Assembly (NCBI GenBank): GCA_015663065.1
Contig: DQSX01000023.1
Location: forward strand, 1 to 16,747
Direction of reading: 5' to 3'
Origin: Sulfurovum sp.
GTDB taxonomy: Bacteria; Campylobacterota; Campylobacteria; Campylobacterales; Sulfurovaceae
Length of the DNA stretch: 16,747 bases
The position numbers and the translations under genes are program-made. The notes beneath the pieces were generated by a model. It did no database searches, had not been told where the DNA came from, and saw only the letters and a program-made list of their open reading frames with translations. Position 1 is the stretch's first letter. Every line of letters begins with the position of its first letter. Shown here piece after piece: positions 6,240-13,911 of the stretch.

Positions 6240-7443
6240 ACTGATTGAACTGGAAAATGGATTGGAAAATGTTCAGGGCTTTTACTGTGGTGCCACCAAT
6301 GTAGGTATGAGAACCAACCCTGCCAACTCCGGATCTTCAGATGTAGACGGTGATGTTGCCTTTATACGTTCTGAAGTTCCTTGTGATGTTTCTGCTGTTT
6401 TTACTTCCAATACTTTTCAGGCAGCTCCATTAAAACATTATCAGAAATACCCGAAAGGATTTCAAACAGACTTTGTATTGATCAATGCGAAAAATGCCAA
6501 TGCGATGACAGGGGAAAAAGGGATTGAAGATATTGACAATATTATGTCAACACTCTCTTCAAAAATACCTGTATTGAACCCTGTTATGGCTTCTACCGGT
6601 GTTATAGGGTACCGTTTACCTATTGACAAGATCACTTCTGCTTTTGACACACTGGACTTTAGCGCTTCACATTCCCACAAGGCCGCAAGGGCCATTATGA
6701 CCACGGACAGTTTTAAAAAAGAGTTGGCGTACAGAATAGAACTGGACAGTGGTAAGCATTTCAACATTGCTGCCATCTGTAAAGGTGCAGGGATGATCAA
6801 TCCTGCTATGGCCACGATGTTGTGTTTTATTACCACAGATGCTGCTGTACCAAAAGAAGAGATGGATGCCTTGTTGCTTGAATCTACAGAAAGTTCATTT
6901 AACAGAATATCTGTAGATGGGGACACTTCGACCAATGATACGGTCTTGTTACTCTCCAACAAAAAAAGCAAAGTGTATGACAAAGCAGCTTTCCAGGCGG
7001 TACTTTCCAAGATCATGTTTGAGCTGGCCATGATGATACTCAAAGATGGTGAAGGTGCGAACAAAGTGGTGGCTTTTGAGGTCAAGGGAGCCAAAACCCT
7101 GGAAGAAGCAAAAAAAGCAAGTATGGCCTTAAGCAATTCCCTTCTTGTAAAAACGGCACTTTTTGGAGAAGACCCGAACTGGGGAAGGATCGCTTCAACG
7201 ATCGGAGCCAGTGGCATAGCCTGTGATGACAGTACACTCACAATCCATTATGATGATCTGCTTATTTATTCAAATGAATTCAGAGAACTTGATAAGATAC
7301 GTGAGGACAAGGCCTACAAGATCATGAAACAGGAGAGCTTCAAAGTAACATGTGATATTGGTTTGGGTTCTGCTTCCTATATATCCTACGGTTGTGATCT
7401 GAGTTATGAATATGTGAAGATCAATGCGGAGTACAGAACCTAG
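6232..7443 (+). CDS. argJ: Bifunctional glutamate N-acetyltransferase / amino-acid acetyltransferase
   Basis: ArgJ transfers acetyl from N-acetylornithine to glutamate in arginine synthesis and in some species also uses acetyl-CoA. The 403-residue protein has normal length and motifs: DVAFI near 41-45, VFTSNTFQAAP, LINAKNANAMTGEKG, MASTGVIGYRLP, and KGAGMINPAMATML, in which Ala194-Thr195 is the expected self-cleavage site giving the alpha and beta chains with Thr195 as nucleophile. GEDPNWGRI and a C-terminal asparagine-containing stretch close the fold. The ATG lies within the 3' end of the channel gene (8-base overlap), so the two are translationally linked although functionally unrelated. 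Whether it is mono- or bifunctional cannot be read from the sequence. Confidence 0.95.
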   Translation: MFKLIELENGLENVQGFYCGATNVGMRTNPANSGSSDVDGDVAFIRSEVPCDVSAVFTSNTFQAAPLKHYQKYPKGFQTDFVLINAKNANAMTGEKGIEDIDNIMSTLSSKIPVLNPVMASTGVIGYRLPIDKITSAFDTLDFSASHSHKAARAIMTTDSFKKELAYRIELDSGKHFNIAAICKGAGMINPAMATMLCFITTDAAVPKEEMDALLLESTESSFNRISVDGDTSTNDTVLLLSNKKSKVYDKAAFQAVLSKIMFELAMMILKDGEGANKVVAFEVKGAKTLEEAKKASMALSNSLLVKTALFGEDPNWGRIASTIGASGIACDDSTLTIHYDDLLIYSNEFRELDKIREDKAYKIMKQESFKVTCDIGLGSASYISYGCDLSYEYVKINAEYRT

Positions 7444-7472
7444 ATTTAACGCATCTATAACCACAAAATAGC

Positions 7473-7478
7473 TATAAT
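7473..7478 (+). promoter_or_regulatory. Probable -10 box for the YdcH-family gene
   Basis: TATAAT, 24 bases before the ATG, in an A-rich stretch with no -35 element. The short argJ-ydcH spacer shows no terminator, so readthrough from argJ is also possible. Confidence 0.5.
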
Positions 7479-7502
7479 ACAAAAAATAATACAGGAGTAC
7501 CT

Positions 7503-7727
7503 ATGTTACATGAATATAGAGATGAAATACACGAATTAAAACAAAAAGATGCACACTTTGCAAGAATTTTCGAAAAGCACAATGACCTTGACAAACAAGT
7601 AGAAGATGCTGAAGCAGGAAGAACCATACTTACAGATGTAGAGTTGGAAAATCTTAAAAAAGAGAAACTTCTTTTAAAAGATGAGGCATATAAAATGATC
7701 ATGGATCACAGAAAAGCAAACGCATAA
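7503..7727 (+). CDS. YdcH/DUF465 family small protein
   Basis: The 74-residue, highly charged protein appears to be two helices forming an antiparallel coiled coil. It matches the DUF465 pattern: a histidine near the start (MLHEYRDEIHELK), KDAHFARIFEKHNDLDKQV, and the ending LKKEKLLLKDEAYKMI. AGGAG at 7493-7497 sits five bases before the ATG, and a TATAAT box is at 7473-7478. Family members are widespread cytoplasmic proteins with no settled function. A small protein of this kind lies near rpmB and rpe in C. jejuni as well, as I recall, so the location is conserved but gives no clear role. Confidence 0.85.
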   Translation: MLHEYRDEIHELKQKDAHFARIFEKHNDLDKQVEDAEAGRTILTDVELENLKKEKLLLKDEAYKMIMDHRKANA

Positions 7728-7734
7728 TCATTCA

Positions 7735-7751
7735 GTGAGCCTAGGGCTCAC
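7735..7751 (+). terminator. Small GC-rich hairpin after the YdcH-family gene
   Basis: GTGAGCC and GGCTCAC form a 7-bp stem with a three-base loop, eight bases after the stop codon. The following bases (GATCTTTCAT) are only weakly T-rich, so termination may be incomplete. Confidence 0.4.
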
Positions 7752-7832
7752 GATCTTTCATACCCCTATTAATCAATTTACCCTATACTAACACCATAAA
7801 ACCTTCAACATATCAACAAAGAAAGAGTCTCC

Positions 7833-9194
7833 ATGGCAGCATTTAACAGCATACAAAATATACCAGAAGCACTGCTTAATACACTTAATATACTCCATTT
7901 TACTACAATGAGTGAGATCCAGGAAAAAGCGATCAATCCTATTTTGGAAGGAAAAGATATTTTAGCCCAGTCCAAGACCGGTTCGGGAAAAACACTGGCT
8001 TTTGGCATCCCTTCTATTATGCAGACAGATACTTCCAGCAACAGCCCCCAGACGATCATCATCACCCCTACGAGAGAACTGGCAGAGCAGATCGCTGTGG
8101 AACTTCGAAAAGTAGCTGCCTATAAAGCAAACTTGAAGATCTTGACACTTTATGGCGGGGTACCGCTGCGTGCCCAGGCTGACTCTTTAGCAAAAGGCGC
8201 ACATATACTTATAGGAACTCCCGGACGGATACAGGATCATTTGGCAAAAGAGACACTTGTGCTTGACAGCATCAAAACTTTGGTGCTTGATGAAGCAGAC
8301 AGAATGCTCGATATGGGATTTTATGATGAGATAGTAAAGATCGGTTCCAACATGCCAAGAGCCAAACAGACCCTGCTCTTCTCTGCCACTTTTCCTGAGA
8401 AAATAGAAACATTGGCAAAAGCACTTTTGAATCAGCCGCTTACGCTCAAAGTAGATACCATCCTTGATGCACACAAGATAGATGAGATCGTTTATGAAAC
8501 AGCGGATAAATTTAAAACCCTGACTGCACTGATACAGTCGTACAAGCCGGAGTCTCTGCTTATTTTCTGTAACACCAAAGCGGAAGTGATGTCACTGACA
8601 GACAGACTGCACGCCAAAGGGCATTCTGTTATAGATATTCATGGAGACCTTGATCAGAGAGAACGTAACGAATCTGTACTTCTCTTTTCAAACGGTTCAA
8701 AACGTATTTTGGTCGCTACGGATGTGGCTTCCCGTGGGCTTGACATTAAAGACATAGCACTGGTCATCAATTATGACCTGCCTTTTGACAAAGAAGTGTA
8801 CACACACCGCATAGGACGGACAGGACGTGCAGGCGCAACAGGGACTGCCTTGTCACTCTATGGTCCAAGTGACAGCGAGAAGTGCTCCTATATCACATCT
8901 CAGGCAAAAAAGGCAGAAATGAAAGCGTTACGTGTAGATGCATCTTTTAAAATGATCTCACAATACGATACCCTTGGTATCAACGGAGGAAAGAAGACAA
9001 AACTTCGTAAAGGCGATATTTTGGGTACGCTGTGTAAAGAGATAGGCTTAGAGAACAGCCAGATCGGAAAAATTGACATTACGGAGACAAGATCTTATGT
9101 TGCCTTGCACCACAGCGTCATAGAAAAAGTCAACAAAGCCTTTAAAAAAGTGAAGATCAAAAAGAAAAAATATGTCACGTGGATAGTGGCTTAA
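7833..9194 (+). CDS. dbpA: DEAD-box ATP-dependent RNA helicase, DbpA type
   Basis: The 453-residue protein has all DEAD-box motifs: Q motif (Gln30), Walker A AQSKTGSGKT (45-54), PTRELAEQ, TPGR, DEAD (153-156), SAT (184-186), then in the second RecA domain LIFCNTKAEV, ATDVASRGLDI and HRIGRTGRAG. The last ~70 residues (KTKLRKGDILGTLCKEIGL...) match the DbpA/CsdA RNA-binding domain, which in E. coli DbpA directs the enzyme to 23S rRNA helix 92. Length is close to E. coli DbpA. Role in large-subunit assembly is inferred from the family. An AAAGAG sequence precedes the ATG and a TATACT box lies at 7784-7789. The TAA stop interlocks with that of the convergent DedA gene in the sequence TTAA at 9191-9194. 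Confidence 0.85.
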   Translation: MAAFNSIQNIPEALLNTLNILHFTTMSEIQEKAINPILEGKDILAQSKTGSGKTLAFGIPSIMQTDTSSNSPQTIIITPTRELAEQIAVELRKVAAYKANLKILTLYGGVPLRAQADSLAKGAHILIGTPGRIQDHLAKETLVLDSIKTLVLDEADRMLDMGFYDEIVKIGSNMPRAKQTLLFSATFPEKIETLAKALLNQPLTLKVDTILDAHKIDEIVYETADKFKTLTALIQSYKPESLLIFCNTKAEVMSLTDRLHAKGHSVIDIHGDLDQRERNESVLLFSNGSKRILVATDVASRGLDIKDIALVINYDLPFDKEVYTHRIGRTGRAGATGTALSLYGPSDSEKCSYITSQAKKAEMKALRVDASFKMISQYDTLGINGGKKTKLRKGDILGTLCKEIGLENSQIGKIDITETRSYVALHHSVIEKVNKAFKKVKIKKKKYVTWIVA

Positions 9195-9808
9195 CTGTCA
9201 CCCAATATCTCTTTTTTACGTCTGTTTCGGACAATATAAAAAAGGGTGATAAGCACTACAGAGATCAAGGTAATGATGGTTACTGTATGCAGGTACTCAG
9301 AGATGAGTGCTTCATTGGAACCAAGCAGGTAACCAAGTGCTACGAGTACAATGACCCAAATACCTGCACCCAGTGCAGAGTATAAAGAGAACTTTGCAAT
9401 ATTCATTTTAGCTAGTCCCGCAGGTAGTGAAATGAGTTGACGGATACCTGGGATCAGTCTTCCGTTGAAGGTGGAGAGCTCTCCGTGTTTGCTAAAAAAT
9501 GCCTCGAGTTTATCGAGTGCCTCTTCTTTGATAAACACATATTTTCCGTATTTTAAAATGAATCTTCTGCCAAAATACATTGCCAGGTAGTAGTTGAAGA
9601 GTGCTCCGCCTACAGAACCCAGTATGCCTACCAGTACAACCAGATAGAGATTCATTTCTCCTTTATAGGCCAAATAACCTGCAGGGATCATAATAATTTC
9701 AGAAGGAAAAGGAAAAAAGGTGCTCTCGAGGAACATAAGAAGAAAAATACCCCAATAGCCCATGTGACCAATGTATTCAACGATGGTCTGGGCTATCTCG
9801 TGTAACAT
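9191..9808 (-). CDS. DedA family (SNARE-associated/VTT domain) membrane protein
   Basis: The 205-residue inner-membrane protein has DedA signatures: FLESTFFPFPSE with Glu28 and Glu37, IPAGYLAYKG (41-50), a polar stretch FFSKHGELSTFNGRLIPGIRQ (Arg117 and Arg123) and the SLPAGLAKM element. Further hydrophobic segments cover about 143-163 and 174-193, with a basic tail. Members of the superfamily act as lipid scramblases or flippases, for example in undecaprenyl-phosphate recycling, but the lipid served here is unknown. The ATG lies six bases after the accA stop, so it is probably the last gene of the acpP-fabF-accA operon. Link to membrane lipid supply is a plausible inference. Confidence 0.88.
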   Translation of the reverse strand: MLHEIAQTIVEYIGHMGYWGIFLLMFLESTFFPFPSEIIMIPAGYLAYKGEMNLYLVVLVGILGSVGGALFNYYLAMYFGRRFILKYGKYVFIKEEALDKLEAFFSKHGELSTFNGRLIPGIRQLISLPAGLAKMNIAKFSLYSALGAGIWVIVLVALGYLLGSNEALISEYLHTVTIITLISVVLITLFYIVRNRRKKEILGDS

Positions 9809-9814
9809 TTCACT

Positions 9815-10750
9815 CTATTCGCTAAAAGCGCCGACAGATGTCAGTCTCTTGTAGCGCTGGTCAAGCAACTCGTCTACGGTAAGCTCTTTAAGTGTCTGCA
9901 CATTGTCCAAAAAGTACTTTTTCAATACCATAGCAGCAGTCTCCTTGTCTCTGTGTGCACCGATAAGCGGTTCATCAAGTATATCGTCTATGAGTTTGTG
10001 TTCCAAAAGATCATTTGGTGTGATCTTCAGTGCTTTGGTTGCTGTTTCCACTTTGCTCGGATCGTTCCATAAAATAGCCGAACAGCCTTCCGGAGAAATA
10101 ACTGCAAATACAGAATAACGCATCATGGCCAGTTTGTCAGCAACACCAATGGCAAGCGCACCGCCTGAACCACCTTCTCCGATGACCACAGAGATCATTG
10201 GTACTTTCATAGAAGCAAATTCAAAAAGGTTTCTTGCAATGGCTTCAGACTGCCCTCTCTCTTCTGCACCAAGTCCCGGGTAAGCACCCGGAGTATCTAT
10301 GAGCATGAGTACAGGGATGTCAAATTTTTCTGCCATTTTAACTGCACGCAACGCCTTTCTGTACCCTTCAGGGTTTGGCATACCAAAATTTCTTTTGATC
10401 TTATTCTTAACGCCACGTCCTTTCTGCTCACCTATCACCATAGCCTTCTGATCTCCGATCCAGCCTATGTAACACAAAATTGCAGGGTCATCACGAAACG
10501 CTCTGTCCCCGTGTATCTCATAGGCATCATCCATGATCAGTTTAATATAATCCAGGGCGTAAGGTCTGTCTGCATGACGTGCGAGTTGGAGTTTTTGATA
10601 GTCATTTAGAGAACCAAAGGTCTTCTCTACCTCTTTTCCCAACTCTTTTTGATACTTCTCTACCGCGTCTAAATTGGCAATGGCATGAGCAGATACGATC
10701 GCTTCCTGTATCTTTTCAATTTTATTTTCAAAGTCTAAATATGTTGCCAT
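9815..10750 (-). CDS. accA: Acetyl-CoA carboxylase carboxyltransferase subunit alpha
   Basis: AccA with AccD transfers CO2 from biotinyl-BCCP to acetyl-CoA, giving malonyl-CoA, the first committed step of fatty acid synthesis. The 311-residue protein has normal length and the expected motifs: LARHADRPYALDYI, YEIHGDRAFRDD, GEQKGRG, DTPGAYPGLGAEERGQSEAI (152-171) and the oxyanion-hole region GEGGSGGALAIG (191-202), then ISPEGCSAILW. The ATG has AAGGA six bases upstream and follows the fabF stop by nine bases. It is co-transcribed with acpP and fabF, an order I recall for C. jejuni and H. pylori as well. accD is not in the window. Confidence 0.96.
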   Translation of the reverse strand: MATYLDFENKIEKIQEAIVSAHAIANLDAVEKYQKELGKEVEKTFGSLNDYQKLQLARHADRPYALDYIKLIMDDAYEIHGDRAFRDDPAILCYIGWIGDQKAMVIGEQKGRGVKNKIKRNFGMPNPEGYRKALRAVKMAEKFDIPVLMLIDTPGAYPGLGAEERGQSEAIARNLFEFASMKVPMISVVIGEGGSGGALAIGVADKLAMMRYSVFAVISPEGCSAILWNDPSKVETATKALKITPNDLLEHKLIDDILDEPLIGAHRDKETAAMVLKKYFLDNVQTLKELTVDELLDQRYKRLTSVGAFSE

Positions 10751-10759
10751 TTTGGATCC

Positions 10760-11977
10760 TTATATTTTCTTAAAAATAACGACGCCGTTTGTTCCGCCAA
10801 AGCCAAAGGAGTTGGACATTACCGTATTGATCTCTGCTTTTCTGGCTTTGTTTGGAATATAGTCAAGATCACAATTTTCGTCAGGCGTTGTATAGTTGAT
10901 CGTTGGGGGTAAGACCCCGTCTCTCATAGCCATAAGAGAAACAACTGCCTCTATAGCACCTGCAGCCCCCAGACAGTGACCTATCTGTCCTTTAATGGAA
11001 GAGACAGGAGGACAGTTCTCTTTACCGCCAAACAACTCTTTGAGTGCCGCTGTCTCATTTTTGTCATTGACCGGTGTGGATGTTCCATGTGCATTGACAT
11101 AGTCCACCTTCGGTTCCCCTGCCATTTTGTATGCACCTTTCATAGCACGAAGCGGACCATCCATAGTTGGTGTAGTAATGTGATTTGCATCACCGCTTTC
11201 ACCAAAGCCAACCAATTCACCATAGATCCTTGCACCTCTTGCCACTGCATCATCATAAGACTCTAAGACCAATGCTCCCGCACCTTCACCCATAACAAAA
11301 CCGTCACGGTCTGTGTCAAACGGTCTTGACGCCGTCTCAGGAGAGTCATTTCTTGTAGAGAGTGCTTTCATGGCAGCAAAACCACCCATACCCGCACCAC
11401 ATATCGCAGATTCAGCACCAATGACCAGCATTTTGTCCGCTGTACCGACCATAATGGACTTAGCCGCTTCACCAATAGCGTGTGTTCCAGCTGCACAGGC
11501 AGTCACAGAAGAGAGGTTAGGTCCTTTTAAGTCCTCATAGATAGAGACAAATCCACCAAGCATATTGACCAGTGAAGAGGGGATGAAGAATGGAGAGATT
11601 CTTCTTGGGCCTCTTGTATGACAGACCACGGAGTTCTTTTCAATATTTGGCAATCCGCCAATACCCGAAGCAGAGGCGACACCAAATCTCTCTCTGTCAA
11701 AGTCTTCCGGAAGAGAGGCATCTTCTATCGCTTCAGCAGCAGCTTTAAGACCCAATTGGATGAATCTGTCCGCTTTTTTTGCCTCTTTTGCATCCATCAC
11801 CATGGATGCTTCAAAGTTTGTGATCTCTCCCGCAATTTGTGAAGAAAAACCTTCAACATCAAACAAATCAATCTTTTTGATACCGCATTTACCCTCAACG
11901 ATGGCAGCAAATGCGCTCTCTTTGTCAAGTCCTAAAGAATTTATCATTCCCAAACCTGTCACTACTACTCTTTTCAC
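10760..11977 (-). CDS. fabF: 3-oxoacyl-[acyl-carrier-protein] synthase II
   Basis: FabF condenses malonyl-ACP with acyl-ACP to extend the chain. The start is best placed at GTG (11975-11977): AGGAG lies six bases upstream (11984-11988) and the protein then begins KRVVVTGLGMI, the conserved N-terminus, giving 405 residues. An upstream in-frame start at 12028 adds 17 unconserved residues across the ribosome-binding site. In the 405-residue numbering the thiolase-fold triad is Cys161 (VTACAAGTH), His297 (NAHGTSTP) and His334 (IGHCLGAAG), with Lys329. It follows acpP by about 100 bases holding two hairpins and precedes accA by nine bases. Confidence 0.95.
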   Translation of the reverse strand: MKRVVVTGLGMINSLGLDKESAFAAIVEGKCGIKKIDLFDVEGFSSQIAGEITNFEASMVMDAKEAKKADRFIQLGLKAAAEAIEDASLPEDFDRERFGVASASGIGGLPNIEKNSVVCHTRGPRRISPFFIPSSLVNMLGGFVSIYEDLKGPNLSSVTACAAGTHAIGEAAKSIMVGTADKMLVIGAESAICGAGMGGFAAMKALSTRNDSPETASRPFDTDRDGFVMGEGAGALVLESYDDAVARGARIYGELVGFGESGDANHITTPTMDGPLRAMKGAYKMAGEPKVDYVNAHGTSTPVNDKNETAALKELFGGKENCPPVSSIKGQIGHCLGAAGAIEAVVSLMAMRDGVLPPTINYTTPDENCDLDYIPNKARKAEINTVMSNSFGFGGTNGVVIFKKI

Positions 11978-12014
11978 TAGGCTCTCCTGTCTACTTACTT
12001 TATAAGATATAGAT

Positions 12015-12066
12015 GAATATTTGAACAAATACTCATATAACTCTTAGAGATCCCCCTAAAGGGACC
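12015..12066 (-). other. Two hairpins in the acpP-fabF spacer
   Basis: Read on the - strand after the acpP stop, GGTCCC/GGGATC forms a 6-bp stem with a six-base loop (12049-12066), and then GAGTATTTG/CAAATATTC (12015-12034) forms a 9-bp stem with one wobble and a two-base loop. Neither has a T-run. They may uncouple acpP from fabF levels by processing or mRNA stabilisation. Confidence 0.4.
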
Positions 12067-12077
12067 ATTGTTGAAAG

Positions 12078-12305
12078 TTATACGTTTTCGATGAATTTGA
12101 TCGCATCAGAAACAGTTGCAATAGCTTCTGCCTGATCATCAGGAATTTCGATATCGAATTTCTCTTCAAGTGCCATTACCAACTCTACAACATCAAGACT
12201 GTCAGCACCAAGATCTTCTACGAATTTAGACTCTTCTTTCACCTCATCCGGGCTCACGTTCAACTGCTCTACTACTACCTCTTTTACATCATCAAATAAT
12301 GCCAT
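12078..12305 (-). CDS. acpP: Acyl carrier protein
   Basis: The 75-residue acidic protein carries the growing acyl chain on a phosphopantetheine arm. The attachment serine is Ser36 in the DLGADSLDVVELVMALEE signature; the three-helix ACP pattern and the C-terminal ending VSDAIKFIENV are typical. AAGGAG lies about seven bases before the ATG. A TATAAT box on the - strand (12341-12346) with a near-palindrome over it lies upstream. It heads the acpP-fabF-accA operon. Length, charge and motif are normal. Confidence 0.97.
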   Translation of the reverse strand: MALFDDVKEVVVEQLNVSPDEVKEESKFVEDLGADSLDVVELVMALEEKFDIEIPDDQAEAIATVSDAIKFIENV

Positions 12306-12323
12306 TGCTTACTCCTTAAGTTT

Positions 12324-12348
12324 GTTATAAAATACGTATTATTATAAC
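12324..12348 (-). promoter_or_regulatory. acpP promoter with overlapping near-palindrome
   Basis: The - strand -10 box TATAAT is at 12341-12346. It overlaps a near-perfect palindrome with central AATACGTATT (12331-12340, exactly self-complementary) and outer arms GTTATAA and TTATAAC, offset by one base. The position over the -10 box and likely start site is where a repressor could bind, but AT-rich symmetry by chance is possible. Confidence 0.5.
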
Positions 12349-12403
12349 AAAGAAATAATAACAAACCCCTAGTTTTTCCAAAATAGCATCTTTCGAAGAG
12401 AAA

Positions 12404-12907
12404 CTATTTTCCTAAAAGTTTCTTTTTTACAAAGGGATCGTGCAGATTTTTACCCTGTAGCATCAAAAGTTTCATCTCATCATATGGTATGAGTCCCTCT
12501 TTTTTATGTCTCAACGCAGCAAATCCGTATCCCATCGGAGAAGGTGCAATACGTGAATACCAGGCATCCTTTACATCGATCCACTCATGGGTATCGAGGG
12601 TTTGGGTCAAAATACTGTGGATATCTATCGAGTGGTTTTCAAGCCAGAGTACCACACAGCCGATATCATCAAAGAAATAGGTATTTCCGTTTTGACTAAT
12701 GATCTGTGCAGCATACTTAAGATCTTCCACGTCCATACTGCACTCGGAGCATTGATACTCTTTGGCTTTGATCGTGATGGGTTTATGTTCCGTATTACCT
12801 TTATACACATACCTGTTACCGTCTGAACTTCCAAAAGAGACTAGCAATATAATGATCACAGCGATCACAATAGCAAAGGTTAAAATATTGATCAAAATTT
12901 TCTTCAC
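12404..12907 (-). CDS. Membrane-anchored NosL-like protein with CxxCxM motif
   Basis: The 167-residue protein has an N-terminal membrane segment (about 5-24) with a lysine-rich start, so the rest should face the periplasm. It carries YQCSECSMDVEDLKYAAQII (Cys53, Cys56, Met58) followed by YFFDDIGC (Cys84), the NosL-family arrangement of a metal-binding C-x2-C-x-M and an FDDIGC-type element, and later SPMGYGFAAL. NosL is a Cu(I)-binding accessory protein of N2O reductase; metal binding here is inferred. The start is GTG (12905-12907), overlapping the upstream gene's stop by four bases (GTGA), with GGAGTG upstream. It is the last gene of a six-gene cassette and precedes acpP with no clear terminator. 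Confidence 0.75.
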   Translation of the reverse strand: MKKILINILTFAIVIAVIIILLVSFGSSDGNRYVYKGNTEHKPITIKAKEYQCSECSMDVEDLKYAAQIISQNGNTYFFDDIGCVVLWLENHSIDIHSILTQTLDTHEWIDVKDAWYSRIAPSPMGYGFAALRHKKEGLIPYDEMKLLMLQGKNLHDPFVKKKLLGK

Positions 12908-13872
12908 AGCAACACTCCGTTTTTTAAATAATAAACAGCCACATAGGCACTACACAACACAACAAACAGACTTAGCAATAGTAACGAAACTCTCTTTAGA
13001 TTCTTTGCAGGTTGCTTGAAAAAACTTTGCATTATTGCAGCATCTATAGTTAGAAACACTCCCAGCATCAACAGTCCCCACAAGAGATACCCTGCATAAA
13101 AGTAATGATCTTGCAGCATACAAAAAGGACAGAGATGTGTCGGCAACGCATAAATGTAAGTACCGAAAAAATAGACCACAGCATAATAGGCGATCACTCC
13201 GAACAGTAAACTCGAGACAATACTCAACATAGAGAGTTCAGAGACTGTTGTTAGGACCACCAAAGCAAAGAGCAGGTAAAAGAGTATTAAGAGTTTGGGA
13301 ATATCCAAACCAAAAGGAAGTCCGTTGGCACCTCCTGTCTGTCCAAATATCACAGAACAGCAAGAGACAGGGTTGGTTGTTTCTATATGTGTAAAATAGA
13401 GTATATCCAGTAGAAACTCTGCGCTTAAAAGAAGAAAGAGCAAAATAAAAAACCATGATTTGAGTTTTAAATAAGGATAGTTTTTTTCTTTGAGGTCTAG
13501 GCTGTTCATACTTAACCACAGACCACTTAAAAAGAGAATGATTATCTTGAGTGACAAAAGGGGATTACCGTACTCATTTGCTTTGATCACCCCTGCACCG
13601 CACATTGCCCCGGGGATAAGATCAGAAAGATTATCTATGGTATAAACAAAATAAGGAAGCAGAACGACTTTAAGCAGCATCACAAAAAAGATGATGGTCA
13701 TGACAAGGTAGGAACGGTTTTCCAGTGCAAACTGTTCAGTGGTAAAGGCATCAAAATTCCATCTTTTCAGCAATCCGAGTGTAGAGAGAAAAGCTACAAA
13801 AAGCAGTAGATAAAGTACCGTCTCGGAAAGCAGATAGACGATAACTTCATTGCTTAACAAAATTTCATTCAT
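12904..13872 (-). CDS. Polytopic membrane protein with MC, CC and CPFC motifs, unknown function
   Basis: I do not recognise this as a named family. It has about 322 residues from the ATG at 13870-13872 (a TTG at 13882-13884 would add four; neither has a good Shine-Dalgarno sequence). About eight hydrophobic segments are visible. Cysteines are grouped near loop ends: PGAMCGAG, NPVSCCSVIFGQTGG and LPTHLCPFCMLQDH, plus one in the last segment. The CPFC followed by a membrane helix recalls the redox CxxC of VKOR/DsbB-type oxidoreductases, and H-x-C-x2-C-M could instead bind copper. Both are inference. The gene lies between an ABC ATPase gene (about 40 bases upstream) and a NosL-like gene (four-base overlap), so a role with those proteins is likely. 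Confidence 0.7.
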   Translation of the reverse strand: MNEILLSNEVIVYLLSETVLYLLLFVAFLSTLGLLKRWNFDAFTTEQFALENRSYLVMTIIFFVMLLKVVLLPYFVYTIDNLSDLIPGAMCGAGVIKANEYGNPLLSLKIIILFLSGLWLSMNSLDLKEKNYPYLKLKSWFFILLFLLLSAEFLLDILYFTHIETTNPVSCCSVIFGQTGGANGLPFGLDIPKLLILFYLLFALVVLTTVSELSMLSIVSSLLFGVIAYYAVVYFFGTYIYALPTHLCPFCMLQDHYFYAGYLLWGLLMLGVFLTIDAAIMQSFFKQPAKNLKRVSLLLLSLFVVLCSAYVAVYYLKNGVLL

Positions 13873-13911
13873 AATAAGAACCAAATATTTTGCTCAAGTA
13901 TTTATCAATCA

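Noticed and set aside
6462..7241. 259-codon open frame antisense to argJ
   Set aside because: It lies wholly inside a clear argJ, its translation is Ser/Ala/Leu-rich with no recognisable motif, and no ribosome-binding site or promoter supports it.
7270..7702. Open frames antisense to argJ and the YdcH-family gene
   Set aside because: These run opposite to supported genes and show no motifs or start signals.
11978..12028. 17-residue N-terminal extension of FabF
   Set aside because: The extension covers a good AGGAG site placed for the GTG at 11975-11977, and FabF proteins begin at KRVVVTG.
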